Source: Gracilaria vermiculophylla (taxonomy: Eukaryota > Rhodophyta > Florideophyceae > Gracilariales > Gracilariaceae). From it: a stretch of DNA of 42,990 nt. The stretch's first letter is position 1, and every line of letters begins with the position of its first letter. The stretch lies in NCBI GenBank assembly GCA_019155205.2, contig JAHNZQ020003147.1:1114220-1157209 (forward strand). The letters are read 5' to 3'. Shown piece by piece: positions 10,631-20,816 of this stretch. Under the pieces are notes generated by a model, which saw only the letters and a program-made list of their open reading frames with translations, was not told the DNA's origin and did no database searches. A program made the position numbers and the translations under genes.

Positions 10631-12048
10631 CTGTTCTGTCATGACTATTGCGACTTCTACAGGAACTGGTCTTCTACGTCGGGAGACCAGTTGTGGTACC
10701 GTCAGTTCTCTCTACGAGGTGGGACTGCACAACGTCCGTTAGGAGTTTTTGTTGACTTCAAAGGAGCCAATCACGCACAAGAGCGTGTGAATAGTGGGAC
10801 CCACTTGTTTGAATTCATGGACTTCCTCAACACCGCAAAGGATAAAAGTCGCGATAAGCTGGGACCCGGGGCGGATTGCTCCTTTGCAGGTCTGACTTGC
10901 GACCGATACAGGGTAAGAATCGCCTTTGGCGAGAAACAGTACCGTCTGTTACGCGACATCGTCGTACAAGTGCCTCCTCTCTCACATGAGGCCTCCCCGG
11001 CGGATGATATTTCTGTTTCGGTATCAGGCCTTTTCAACACCACGGCCCCTCGGCCTTTGGTGCTTCATAACCTCACTCGGGGACTTTCGCACCTTCCGAA
11101 ACTTACGAATGTCCCGGCTCCGCGGAGTCGCCAGCTCGTGCTGATCCGTCCATGTTTCCATGGCGTGTATCCACGCCCAACGGTGGCAGCGCACCTACAG
11201 GTTGCCACTCCGTATAAGAGGGGGAAGCCGGCCACTCAATCGAAGATCCAAAGTCCTTGCCATCGTGACAGAACCCCGTTGTTGCGCCACCCCCCGGTCG
11301 TGGGAACAGAGCCGGAATCCCGGGAGACAAAATGTCTAGGGCCGCCATTGCGGACGACGCCACAGGCAGATCTGTGGAATCGGAGAGCGCACGCTCATGG
11401 CTGCAAATGCACACCCCGGAGGCGGATGGCGAGCGAGCCCGTCTCATGGACCCGACTCGGCCTCAGCCAATCAGTGACCTCGACGAAGCCGCGGCACCAT
11501 CCGCTGCGCAATCTCAAACCGCAACGCGGAACGTCTCCTCTGGAAAACCGGCCACACGCGAGCCAAAACCCTCATCAAAACACCGGGAGATTCGTGCGGA
11601 AGACCAAGAGGACAAAAAAAACGAGCAAACGGTTTCCTGCAAAACTCTTGTGAGGGATATATGGCCCAACAAAAGGAATTATAACGCCCCAGGCGTGATA
11701 CTAGCGCCATAGGGCCAGAAAGTGTACATTCAAAATTACGTCCTTGACCATGTTGTTGGACAAGAAATGAATCCCCAGGGGAGCGTAAGGTACCGAGTCT
11801 GTTGGTACGGATATGATTCGACCTGGGATACTCTAGAGCCGATCGAGCATCTAACCGGTTCGGTGGTCTTACAGTATCACCGCAAGGCGGGAGTCTCTCT
11901 GCCAGAGACATTGGGTTGGGTCCAAGTGGGAACGGAGAACGCGAGAACGGAAGGAGCTCCACCCAATTGTGAAGTGCGGACAATGTCAATGGAACATGAT
12001 TTTAACCCCCATATCTCTTGCGCTCCTTTAACCATCATGGTTTTTTAA
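10631..12048 (+). pseudogene. decayed chromodomain protein of unknown family
   Basis: A plus-strand frame from about 10631 to about 11035 reads as protein (GVFVDFKGANHAQERVNSGT, then LFEFMDFLNTAKDKSRDKLG and RVRIAFGEKQYRLLRDIVVQ). After a frame change at about 11035-11060 it continues as a Pro/Ser-rich region. It ends in a clear chromodomain at 11725-11890: YVLDHVVGQEMNPQGSVRYR, then VCWYGYDSTWDTLEPIEHLT. In-frame stops in the second half are TAA at about 11068 and 11215, TGA at 11266-11268 and TAG at 11710-11712. A chromodomain usually marks a chromovirus integrase, but no integrase precedes it here and the N-terminal domain is not recognised. It is convergent with the decayed frame at 12601-14319. 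Confidence 0.5.
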
Positions 12049-12600
12049 CCAGCTCGCTGGCTTCGTCGCGCGATGAGAGGCGCCGTGAGCACGGTTTTTC
12101 CATCAATGATGGCAAAGTTTCAGACATATGCTGGTGACAAACGTTCGAAGCGCCCTTCGTGCAAGGGCAAAAAATAAGTGCAAGCAAAGAAGGCCTCAAG
12201 GCATTTTACTGCAAGACGCAAGTTGCGCGCATTCTCGTTGCTAATCTATCCGGCGAAGCTCTCATGACGCGAAATGGTTACTCCTGCCTCTTCAACGACC
12301 GGGTACTCCCCCCAAGGCGGTTTGCATGTGCCTCCTGTATAGCAGCCACATCCCCCGAAATCTCGCTAGGGCGAGGCCCGACCTCTCGGAGGAATTGCGC
12401 AATGATATCGCTTCGAGGCACCGAGTCAGCAGAGTACGCGGAGGAACCAGTAACTCCCGTCATGGATGGCAGAGTCGCCCGGATCGCCGCGCGCGAGGGA
12501 GGAACCGGGGTAATGTCCTTAGGATATTCCGCCAGAGCGGCAGCGCTCCCGTCGCGCAGGGTGCCTTCCTACATGGAGGTGTACCTTTGCACAACAAGCG
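12049..12600. other. gap between two convergent decayed frames, nothing recognised
   Basis: Short minus-strand frames here (for example 12278-12463) may be a shifted continuation of the 12601-14319 frame, but no domain or clear homology supports this. Confidence 0.35.
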
Positions 12601-14319
12601 CTACGTCTTTCCTATCGATGGATTCACCTGGCTCCGGAATTACATCGTCGACCGCCGCAGCGGGTTCGTGATGGGCCGGGGATCACCCACCGCAAAGATG
12701 CAGTGATAGCCGTTGGCGTCAACATAGCCACAAGGGTGGTCAGACGGGATCCTCCAGGGCGCATTGTAATAGGTCTCCACCTCAGCGCGGCTGATATTCG
12801 TGTACTCTCACGGATCGAAATACACGAATCCGCCCGCGTCCACAGTGGTGGAACCGAGACCGAGAACGGATCCGCGTTGCGGCTGGCTCCGTTGCGAGTT
12901 CTGTCGCAGTATTTTGTCCCGACGGACTTGGTCGATGTACTCCAGCAACTCCAGCATCTCTTCATGGTTTTTTTCACCCCCTTGGGGGAGTTTCCACGTT
13001 CAAGATACGTATGGATCTCCGCAAGCGCGGTAGGACAAACCACAGACGGTATGAGTCGTAGGCCTCAGCAAGGATGTAAGCCACAGTGCAGACCGCCAAC
13101 TCCATGACGATGACGGACCAGTTTTAAAAAATGTATTGTTCACCAAGGTGGAGCCCATATACGTCAGGACCGGCAGGAACACGACGAAACAACCCGAGCA
13201 TTGCTCGACAGGGGCCCACAAATATGAATACAAAATTAGAACATACCCCAACCTGCAGTAACGCGGCGCGATGCACTCGATCTTCATGTTCTGAGACGGT
13301 ACGAAGAAGCCGCTTCGGGCTATTCAACGCCGCTTTTCGCAAATGAAATTCTGTATGAAGAGGGACCGGCTCTGCTGGGAGAGATACCAAAATTTGACTC
13401 GTATGATAGGCCGCGTCCAGCACAATATCTCCTGGCGTACTCGGACCCGGCCGCGCCACTCGGCGACTTCCAGTTGGGGGAGAATACCGCAATACCCGAC
13501 TTTGCCACGATTGCGGTAGAATAGGACGTCGAAGGACACACGGTTACCCATCGGTGTCTCAAACGCTCCCCATAACTACCGGAGATGCACAATATGGATC
13601 AGCGCGCTATAGGCCCCATCCAAGAATTCTCCGCGACGGCGGTTGATGGCATATGACGGAATTGCCACGCCGTTGCGCCAGTCGTAGAACATGGTCACCA
13701 TTACGATATTTTCTCAAGGTAGGTCGCCCAAGTTCTCGCTGTACGCAGCAGTCAATGGCTCGGCGTGGACAGCGGTCGAATGGAACCACGGAGCGTGACT
13801 GAGCATCAAGGTACCGCCCCAAGTTCTCGGGTCTGCCGCCTTGAAGGCGTCGTAAGTAGGCCTGAGCTGTACAGGCGCTTGCCCGCGGAATACGGCACCA
13901 AATGGCAGGTGAGGCATGGCCGGGTTTCCTATATCGGGCGACTCCGAGGTCAAAGTATTCGCACGCACGACTGTTGCATCTTCAGGTCCCACGTCGGGTG
14001 CTTTCTGTCATGGCGGAGTGCGGCTACGCTGCAGGATTAGAACCGAGGGGAAGCCGGTCAGAACCTCGGTGCGTTGTTTTGGAATGCGTTCGGACATTGT
14101 GCGATGGTTGGAGATGGTAGCCAAAGTAGTCGCAGAAGATTCGCAAGCAGCGCGTGTTGGCCGTCGAGACGGAGTTCCGGAAGCCGGCGAGTAGGGCACG
14201 TTCTTGTTGCCATTTTCCGACATGGCTCTTCTTTGTCGAGGTGCGCGCCCTATCTTGAGGGGGGAACATGAAGTGCAATGCTCTCCAGGGAGGCTTTTCT
14301 TGGCACTTTGCTGGTTCAC
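12601..14319 (-). pseudogene. long decayed frame of unknown family, broken by nonsense codons only
   Basis: One minus-strand frame can be followed over about 570 codons without a frameshift. It is interrupted by seven stops: 14008 TGA, 13714 TGA, 13576 TAG, 13324 TGA, 13000 TGA, 12808 TGA and 12640 TAA. The text between stops is protein-like, for example GGTLMLSHAPWFHSTAVHAE, MVTMFYDWRNGVAIPSYAIN, RRRGEFLDGAYSALIHIVHL, VETYYNAPWRIPSDHPCGYV and DANGYHCIFAVGD. Two hydrophobic stretches (about 13245-13140) could be membrane segments. Beyond about 14000 the coding character is weaker and there is no ATG, so the N-terminus is uncertain. I do not recognise the family. All seven stops are one C-to-T change from a sense codon (CGA, CAG or CAA). 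Confidence 0.5.
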
Positions 14320-15315
14320 CGGATTCCGTCTTGGCCGTTTATATGAAAACGATCAACGTCGCGGGCATAAATCACGTCCGTTTGTACGGTGGACTCCGGA
14401 GTGCCCGACCCGGCGCGTGTCGCGCAACGTGGCACGCGCGCTGGTTGGCCTCCTAGTGCGTGCGTGGAAGCCGCGCACGTCGCGCTTGCTACAGTATGGG
14501 TGCTGGATGGTACCTGCCTTGCACGGCTAATGTAGTATTTTCGATATTTAGTTATTTAGTTATTCGGCCATTTTGGCCTAAGCGCCACAGTACTTAGCGC
14601 GATGGAACTCCGGCCGTCGTGCTGAGTAAACTGCACAAAGAGGGATCTTTGGTCCGAACTTGCCGCCCACGTGGGTAACTCTCGCAACCTTGAAGATGTA
14701 CGCCGTGGACTAGGCACATCAACCGCCCGTGACGCCGATAACCACTGTCTGCACTATTCTTTCCTTTTTTCAGGTTCGCCCTCATACGGTGTTAGCCTCA
14801 CCGGACCTCCGGATTATACCTTTTCGGACTACGTCTGCCAACCGCTCGACGCGGCTTGCCCGAAACCCGCGCGACCCAATATATTAACCGGCCGCGCCTA
14901 GATAGCCCAACATATTACAGGGGAATCTCATCGAACTTACGGAAACTGTCGCAATCACAGGACTTGCCTGATCTCCAGTTTCTCCATTTCTTGTCCTCCT
15001 GCACCCGTGGTGACGGCGCGCCCGCGGATTTCGCCCGGCTCGTGTGCCTCGCCCGAGGATGGCTCTGCCTCGTAACCATCTCGAGAGACATAGGTTCCGA
15101 ACGTCGTTCGTGGTACTTTCCCGTTTTGGGGTATTGCACGACACGATGCGAAGCACAACGGATTCGATAACGATCTGGCCGTACTTTCTTACGCTTTTAT
15201 TGTCCCGAATTTTAGATAGAAGAAGTTGTTAAGAGAACGCAAGCTCTTCGCGATACAACCTGCTCGTTTTCGAGCTCGTGTGCGCCGGACTATGCAACGA
15301 TGTGGTATTCACCAG
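14320..15315. other. no recognised feature up to the assembly gap
   Basis: Frames are open on several strands at once and none reads as a known protein. A short AT-rich run with TATTTAGTTATTTAGTTATT lies near 14540-14570. An ATG at 15300 reads into the N run by chance. Confidence 0.4.
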
Positions 15316-15415
15316 NNNNNNNNNNNNNNNNNNNNNNNNNNNNNNNNNNNNNNNNNNNNNNNNNNNNNNNNNNNNNNNNNNNNNNNNNNNNNNNNNNNNN
15401 NNNNNNNNNNNNNNN
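15316..15415. other. assembly gap of exactly 100 N
   Basis: One hundred consecutive N, the conventional placeholder for a gap of unknown length. It separates the transposon island from the gene island and removes the 5' end of the next gene. Reading frames across it have no meaning. Confidence 0.98.
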
Positions 15416-16334
15416 TCGAAACCTGTTTCGTGGCTTGCTTCCCGGCACAAACGACAACGGGAACCGGGGTCAACCGGGGCTACTTCGCAAGATAACTAGC
15501 CGCGTACGCCATGAAGTCAGAAGCGATGACGAACAAATCGCCAGGACTGAAAGAGCCAATGGCCAGAGTCATCCAGGGTTCTTTCACTCATTGACCAGTC
15601 GCTTGCGCCAGGAGCCGAGACTTGGGAGAGAACGGGATGCTGTCGCAGACGGATCAGGTGAAAAAGAGCACTTAGAGGGTTCGACGGCGCCTGAGAGTGA
15701 GAAAAGGCCGTCTTGTGAGGAACTACTTGGGTCGCAGCCCGAAACAGAACACCAGCACGACACAGGCCTATTCCGTAAGATTGCTAGCCGTCTGCGTCAT
15801 AATAAGAGTGGGAAGCGTCATTCGAAGGCAATCCGCTTCACTCCGACAGAAGAGGTCAACGGCGAAATCGGCCTTGAATGCGAACCTAGTAGTGCTGAGG
15901 ACCGCGAAGCGGAAGGCAGCCCAACTTGTAGGTCACTTCCGACACTTGCGGACCTGAAACGCATTCTGTCGCTTGACTCGCATCCGGAGCAGCGAAGTCA
16001 ATTACAAGGCAGAGATCCTGTGTCGATGGAATCCTTGTCCAAGACATTGAAATCTCTGGACAAGAACCTTGACACGTTGCGGGATGTTGTGGAAAGCAAG
16101 GAGGAAGAAATTCATCGTCTTCACCGAGAACTTCGAGCGGCGACCAAGCTTTCGGACGCATTCGAGCAAGGGCTGAAGAAAGAGTTCCAAAAGCGCTTGG
16201 AAACGGAAAAGCTGTTGGCGGCGAAGGAATCGCAATGGTCCAAGAGGTGTTGGAAGTCAAAGCCTGGAAGTGACGGGGAAAGCGACGGCAGTGATGAAAT
16301 AACTGTGCGGCATTCGCGTCGTCTGATAGGCTGA
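15416..16334 (+). CDS. coiled-coil protein with repeated basic GLFRKIxSRLR motif, 5' end missing
   Basis: About 305 codons remain, ending in TGA at 16332-16334. The visible N-terminal part carries a motif repeated at 15477 (GLLRKITSRVRHE), 15576 (GFFHSLTSRLRQE) and 15765 (GLFRKIASRLRHN), with a possible partial copy next to the gap (NLFRGLL). Spacers are acidic and hydrophilic. Residues encoded by about 16024-16250 form a strong coiled coil (SLSKTLKSLDKNLDTLRDVV, then a Glu/Arg/Lys/Leu-rich helix). The tail is Ser/Gly/Asp-rich, then basic. Each repeat is a short amphipathic, positively charged helix, which suggests binding to a membrane, nucleic acid or an acidic partner. No family is recognised. 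The true start lies in or before the N run. Confidence 0.6.
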
Positions 16335-17777
16335 TGGGGAAATGGTTTCCAGCAGGGTTTGGCTGCTTCTCTTGTGGGGCTGCGGTATTTTGAAGGTTGT
16401 TCTCAGCGTTTTAGCAGCTACTTCCTATTGAGCTTCATGAGTGCCAATTCTCACATGAAACTCAAGCTGAAAAGAGCAAGACTTCAGCTAAGCAAAGCGA
16501 TGACAAACAGTGGTTAGAATTAGTGGTGTTGTTTCGCAGCAAAGTTAGATTACGAAACGAGGTAAAATGTGCTGCTTATAATCACTGTTTGCCGAAAGCG
16601 AAGGTCCCCAATACCACAGTGCGCAACCTCGTCACACATTTCCTAAACGTGCACCCTATATGGGCTTGACTGAATTTGAATGTCCGTCATACAAGAGCGA
16701 GCAGCAAAGCTACGCGACACGGGACAATGGAACTAACCACTAGTGATATAATGCAAGCACAAGAAGGTGCGGCGTGAACGCAGAGAGAAGAAGATGCGCT
16801 TGTTTACATTTGGTACGGATGACACAACATGTGGTGAGAAACGACCCGCTTTAAGTAAGATCAGGATGTGTCAGCGTGCCAGAGATGTGATATGGCGTGC
16901 TGCAGCTCATACCTTACAATGAATTCAGGTATCTTAGAGCACCGGCATGTGTTGTGCATCAGCGAATGCAGTGCGCGCGGCTTGGCTCATGGTGCGTTCC
17001 TTCCGCGTGAGCACGACTGCAATGAACCATTAGAAACGCACATCGTGGAGCGTACTCGTGACGGTCTCGTGCTTGTCTTCGACGACAGTGCTCCCAGTTG
17101 CCGCCTGGCATGTGACCAGCGATGTCGACCAAGGCATTTCCAGGCTCGGACTGTGAGTGGCGCAAGCAAAGATGTACGCAGGACGCGTTGTTCATGGCAT
17201 GAAACGGCACATGAAGCTCGCGTGGACATTGGCGCGGTTTGTCCACAGGTCGTGCTTCGGTGAACAAGTTGTCGCATACAGACGCGACGGGAGTGAGAGC
17301 ACAACGATGGAGAGATGCGGAATCGTGGCCCGCGCTCACCCCACGGGGCAGGTGGCCGTCGTGACCAGTGCTTCTCGCTCAGAGAACGCTCATCTAACGG
17401 CCGCGACACGGCTCATGACATGCATCCGTCGAGGCCGACGCGGCGTGGACGGCGACAGCGCTGCGCACACTGTCGGGAGGACGGACACGCGGTGCTTGCG
17501 CAAACGGTGACACGTTGTGCATGTGATTGTGCAACGCGATTGGTCGTCCCTGCGACGTGTTGCACCGCCATTGGCATCCCCGTATCTCGGCGCACATTGA
17601 GAAGCGCATGGCGCCCTCGCCAAGCACGTTGCGTGCGCGCAGAGCGCAGCAAAAACGCGAAGTGCTCCTCCCAAACCGCTCATCGCCGTTGACCCCGCCT
17701 TGTGCGCCACCGCCTCCTCGGCCCGCCGCCGTCTCTCCTGCGTTGCCGCGCTCCCCCGCGCCCCGCCCATCCGCACA
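16335..17777. other. intergenic region, upstream of the FNR-J fusion gene
   Basis: About 1.4 kb. From about 16.9 kb GC content rises and all frames on both strands are open over 100-170 codons without sequence that resembles a protein, so I read this as a GC-rich promoter region. No TATA box or other motif can be named with confidence. Confidence 0.45.
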
Positions 17778-19628
17778 ATGTCTGCAGCCTTCGTTGCGCT
17801 CAATCCCTTGCCTTCGTTGGCCTCGCGCTCCGTTCTTCCGCGCCATGCTGCCGCCCCCACCTTGCGCCCTGCTTTACACCCTCGCATGAGCTTTTCCTCC
17901 GAGCCCATACAACAATTATGGCGCTATTTGTTTTCCCAAATACAGTCCGGACCCGTTTCTACTCCGTTTGAAGCTGCCAATAACTTTGTCGAGGAACAGC
18001 TACCCTATCATCACGCCTCAATTCTTTCCATTCAACCGATTACCGCCGCCCACGACCTCGTGCAGGTAACCGTCGACGTTGCCGAAGCGCGTCTCAATGA
18101 ATCTTACACGACTCCGGGCCAGTTTGTACGTCTTGCTTCACCAGATACCAAGCGTTCAGTATTACTTGCCATTGCCTCGCCACCGGACGCTACTTCCACA
18201 CACTTCAACTTCATTCTTTCTCCAAAGACCCACCGACAGCTGCTGAAACGCCTCAAACAGGGTGGAACCGTTTCCATTTCCGACATTATGGGTGAAGGGC
18301 TCTTTGTCAATCTACCTCGCGGTTGCAACCTCCACGTACTTGCCGACTCGGCGCAGGGCTTTGCCGCCGTTTCTTCCTTGCTTGAGTGGGGTCCTTTTCG
18401 TGCCTCAACTGGCGAAGGTTGCAATCGCACCAGCCAAATTAATATATACACCTCAATTCCGACACGGAATAGCATGCCCTATGCACGCAAGCTTTCCAGA
18501 TGGACTGCTTTTGGTGTGTCCGTTTTCCCTGTTGTATCCTCTGGCCTTGTACAATTCGTTACTTCTGCTGTGTTGGGCTCACAGCATTCTCTCGCAAACG
18601 ACCAAGCATTGGTGTGCGTCGCTGAGGATGACACATTTAATGCCCTCCAGAGTGCTCTCTTGTTGTGCGGCTTTCGCAGATCTCTTATTCACAAGTGGAC
18701 TGTGCGAGAAATGTCGCGCTTTGTTCATCAGCCGCGGTATTCGAACAAAAATGATCTGGAGCCAGAGGATGGGTACAATGACTTCATGCGCACCGGGTTT
18801 GAACGTCGGGTCTGGCAGAGTTGGGTCGGCGTACGAGAAGACATGCGTCGTGATTTTGAGAACAAATGGTCTGCTCAGCGCAGAATGAACAGGGATGAGG
18901 CTGCGAGCGAACGGGAAAAGGCCAATGCCTGGGCTTCATGGTCGGCCAAAAATCGTGATCAGTGGCAGCAAGTGCAATGGGATAACGTGTCCTGGAAGCA
19001 TTACTGGAAGTCGTGGGATCAACAAAGAAGTCGGTGGAAAGGTGAGAGTGAATGGCCCCATGCGAATCAGAAGGCTTGGACCCAGTCAAAATCGCAGGAA
19101 TACTGGGATTGGGTTGGCACTGGTACAGGCAGGGGAAAAACAGCGGGTGGTGGTTCATCTTCTTATTACGAGAAACACTCCGAAGGCAAGTGGAGCGGAT
19201 CCACTGGGTGGAATGGAAACAGTAAAGGAGGATACCAGCGAGGTTATCGGTATGAACATCGCGACACTGGGCAGAACGCGCATAACAGATCGCATGACTG
19301 GGGCTCCAATCCAGGAAACAGTTGGGGTGGATGGAGTTATGACGAATCACGGCGCAAGTCGTACTCTTCAAGCAATCGTGGCTACGGCTCTGCGAGACAG
19401 GGAGCCGATTTCGACTTCTACAACATCCTTGGCATCAAATCAGGCGCTTCTAGAGCTGAGATTAAGAAGGCATACAGGCAGAAGGCGATGGAACATCATC
19501 CTGATCGAAATCCCAACAATGTGGAAGAAGCGAATGTGAAAATGAAGCAAATTGTTGTGGCATGGACAATCCTGAGGGATGATCAGAAACGCCAACGCTA
19601 TGATCGATATGGATCAAGTGGGCTTTGA
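17778..19628 (+). CDS. ferredoxin-reductase-like domain fused to a C-terminal J domain, probably plastid-targeted
   Basis: 616 residues from the ATG at 17778. No upstream in-frame ATG was found. Residues 1-40 (MSAAFVALNPLPSLASRS...) are Ser/Ala/Arg-rich with an early Phe-Val, like red-algal transit peptides. Residues about 80-320 match the pKIWI502-like branch of the ferredoxin-NADP reductase fold: TTPGQFVRLASPD, the flavin-side RSVLLAIASPPD, and FILSPKTHRQLLKRLKQGGT. The usual Gly-rich NAD(P) motif is replaced by VLADSAQGFAAV and the C-terminal Cys-Gly motif by CVAEDD, so catalysis is doubtful. Residues about 340-530 are Trp-, Gly- and Ser-rich. Residues 544-612 are a complete J domain (FYNILGIKSGASRAEIKKAY) with HPD at 574-576, so it should stimulate an Hsp70. 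I know of no described protein with this order of domains. Confidence 0.85.
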   Translation: MSAAFVALNPLPSLASRSVLPRHAAAPTLRPALHPRMSFSSEPIQQLWRYLFSQIQSGPVSTPFEAANNFVEEQLPYHHASILSIQPITAAHDLVQVTVDVAEARLNESYTTPGQFVRLASPDTKRSVLLAIASPPDATSTHFNFILSPKTHRQLLKRLKQGGTVSISDIMGEGLFVNLPRGCNLHVLADSAQGFAAVSSLLEWGPFRASTGEGCNRTSQINIYTSIPTRNSMPYARKLSRWTAFGVSVFPVVSSGLVQFVTSAVLGSQHSLANDQALVCVAEDDTFNALQSALLLCGFRRSLIHKWTVREMSRFVHQPRYSNKNDLEPEDGYNDFMRTGFERRVWQSWVGVREDMRRDFENKWSAQRRMNRDEAASEREKANAWASWSAKNRDQWQQVQWDNVSWKHYWKSWDQQRSRWKGESEWPHANQKAWTQSKSQEYWDWVGTGTGRGKTAGGGSSSYYEKHSEGKWSGSTGWNGNSKGGYQRGYRYEHRDTGQNAHNRSHDWGSNPGNSWGGWSYDESRRKSYSSSNRGYGSARQGADFDFYNILGIKSGASRAEIKKAYRQKAMEHHPDRNPNNVEEANVKMKQIVVAWTILRDDQKRQRYDRYGSSGL

Positions 19629-20816
19629 TACGATGGTGAGATGAACAGTGGGGGAAGCAACATAATAATTTGTTATTCGTTTGTTCGTCCGTTACAGGGA
19701 GGAATCGACACTTTTATAATCCGTTGTATTTTGATACTTTTGTGCACACATGTAAAGAATTGAAATTCCGCGTGGGGTTTACGATATTTGTGTTCCAGCA
19801 GGCAAAACAGAGCGATTTTGGCCGAATCAATCTTTGTGATCAAAGCACGATGACGCAATATCGAGCCAAAGCTATTGCTCGATATTGCGTCATCGTAGAG
19901 CGATTAGTCTGTTTCCTATGAAACCGTTCAGTATGCAGCTGAAAGGATGTCTTCCGCATCCGCAGACGTAGAGATTCAATTCAATGCTATGTGATTGAAC
20001 GTGAACCCTGAAAACATGAGTGTATGTCGACATCCATAGTCAAAAATGGTGAAGGAGAACTGCTATAAAGCTTGGCTTTGATCCGAAAGTTTGTTTGAAA
20101 GCAGTGAGCCTTAGAACGTTGCTGCTCTAATTTCTGCTAGTGCACAGAAAGTACACAAGTCCTAGAATCAACCCAAGGTGCTCCCTTCCCTTCGTCACCT
20201 GTTCCCCTTCAGTTGCTCTGCATGCTCTTCTTGCTGTAATCGTACAGCAAAACATAGAGTGGTCTTTACCTGAAGGAACAGCTGAAACAGCAGGTCTAGG
20301 GTTTTCGCAGTTGCTGGTTCTCAGGGTTCATCTGTTTTCTTGGAGTGCTCCCGCACTGCGATGCATCTCACCAGCAGGTTCATCTGGGTAACTCCACTGA
20401 ACGGCATTAGTAGTTGACAGAGCGAACAAGCGTCTTCATTCAGCTAACTGCCCTTGATAGATTTCACCAATAGAGCGGCACCGGCCGTTGGGGGAGGTAG
20501 GAAGGTGAGGCGGCAGTCGAATTCGCTGCAGACACGGACACGTTGGCCCACACATTGGAGACGCGGTGATTGGCTCGGGTGCTGACGGCAAAGCGCCGGC
20601 GACCAATGGATTCGGCGCACCAAAATCTGCGTGCGGAAAAGACACAAATTGCGCGCATCGCTGTCTCGGTCCCACCGACAAACTCCTCCCAACCGCCTCG
20701 CCTCTTCACCGGTCCCACGTCGCTCACCTCCGCTGTCTCGGCTACCGCACCACAACCCCACCGTTGCTCATGTAACCGAAGCGAACAGTGGTCGTTTAGC
20801 GGTTCTTCGCGACAGT
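19629..20816. other. intergenic region with two hairpins
   Basis: It holds the perfect 20-bp inverted repeat at 19847-19896 (listed separately) and a smaller perfect hairpin at 20231-20250 (8-bp stem, loop ATCG). From about 20440 it is GC-rich and open in all frames, as expected for the promoter and leader of the transporter gene. No further gene is seen. Confidence 0.5.
19847..19896. repeat. perfect 20-bp inverted repeat with 10-nt loop
   Basis: ACGATGACGCAATATCGAGC (19847-19866) is followed by a 10-nt spacer and its exact reverse complement (19877-19896). It lies about 220 bp after the stop of the FNR-J gene, so it could sit in or just beyond that 3' UTR. It could be a hairpin RNA, a fold-back element or a transcription-end structure; the sequence does not decide. 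Confidence 0.8.

Noticed and set aside
12601..14319. TGA reassigned as a sense codon
   Set aside because: Intact neighbouring genes (FNR-J, transporter, tyrosinase) end in TGA, so TGA is a normal stop in this genome.
15300..15415. ATG at 15300 reading through the N run into the coiled-coil gene
   Set aside because: The gap length is a placeholder, so frame continuity across it is meaningless.
16868..17263. 131-codon plus-strand frame with many Cys
   Set aside because: Parts read protein-like, but the minus strand is equally open and nothing matches a family.
17390..17908. Minus-strand frames of 150-172 codons before the FNR-J gene
   Set aside because: They overlap the real coding strand and transit peptide, and are open only because of GC content.
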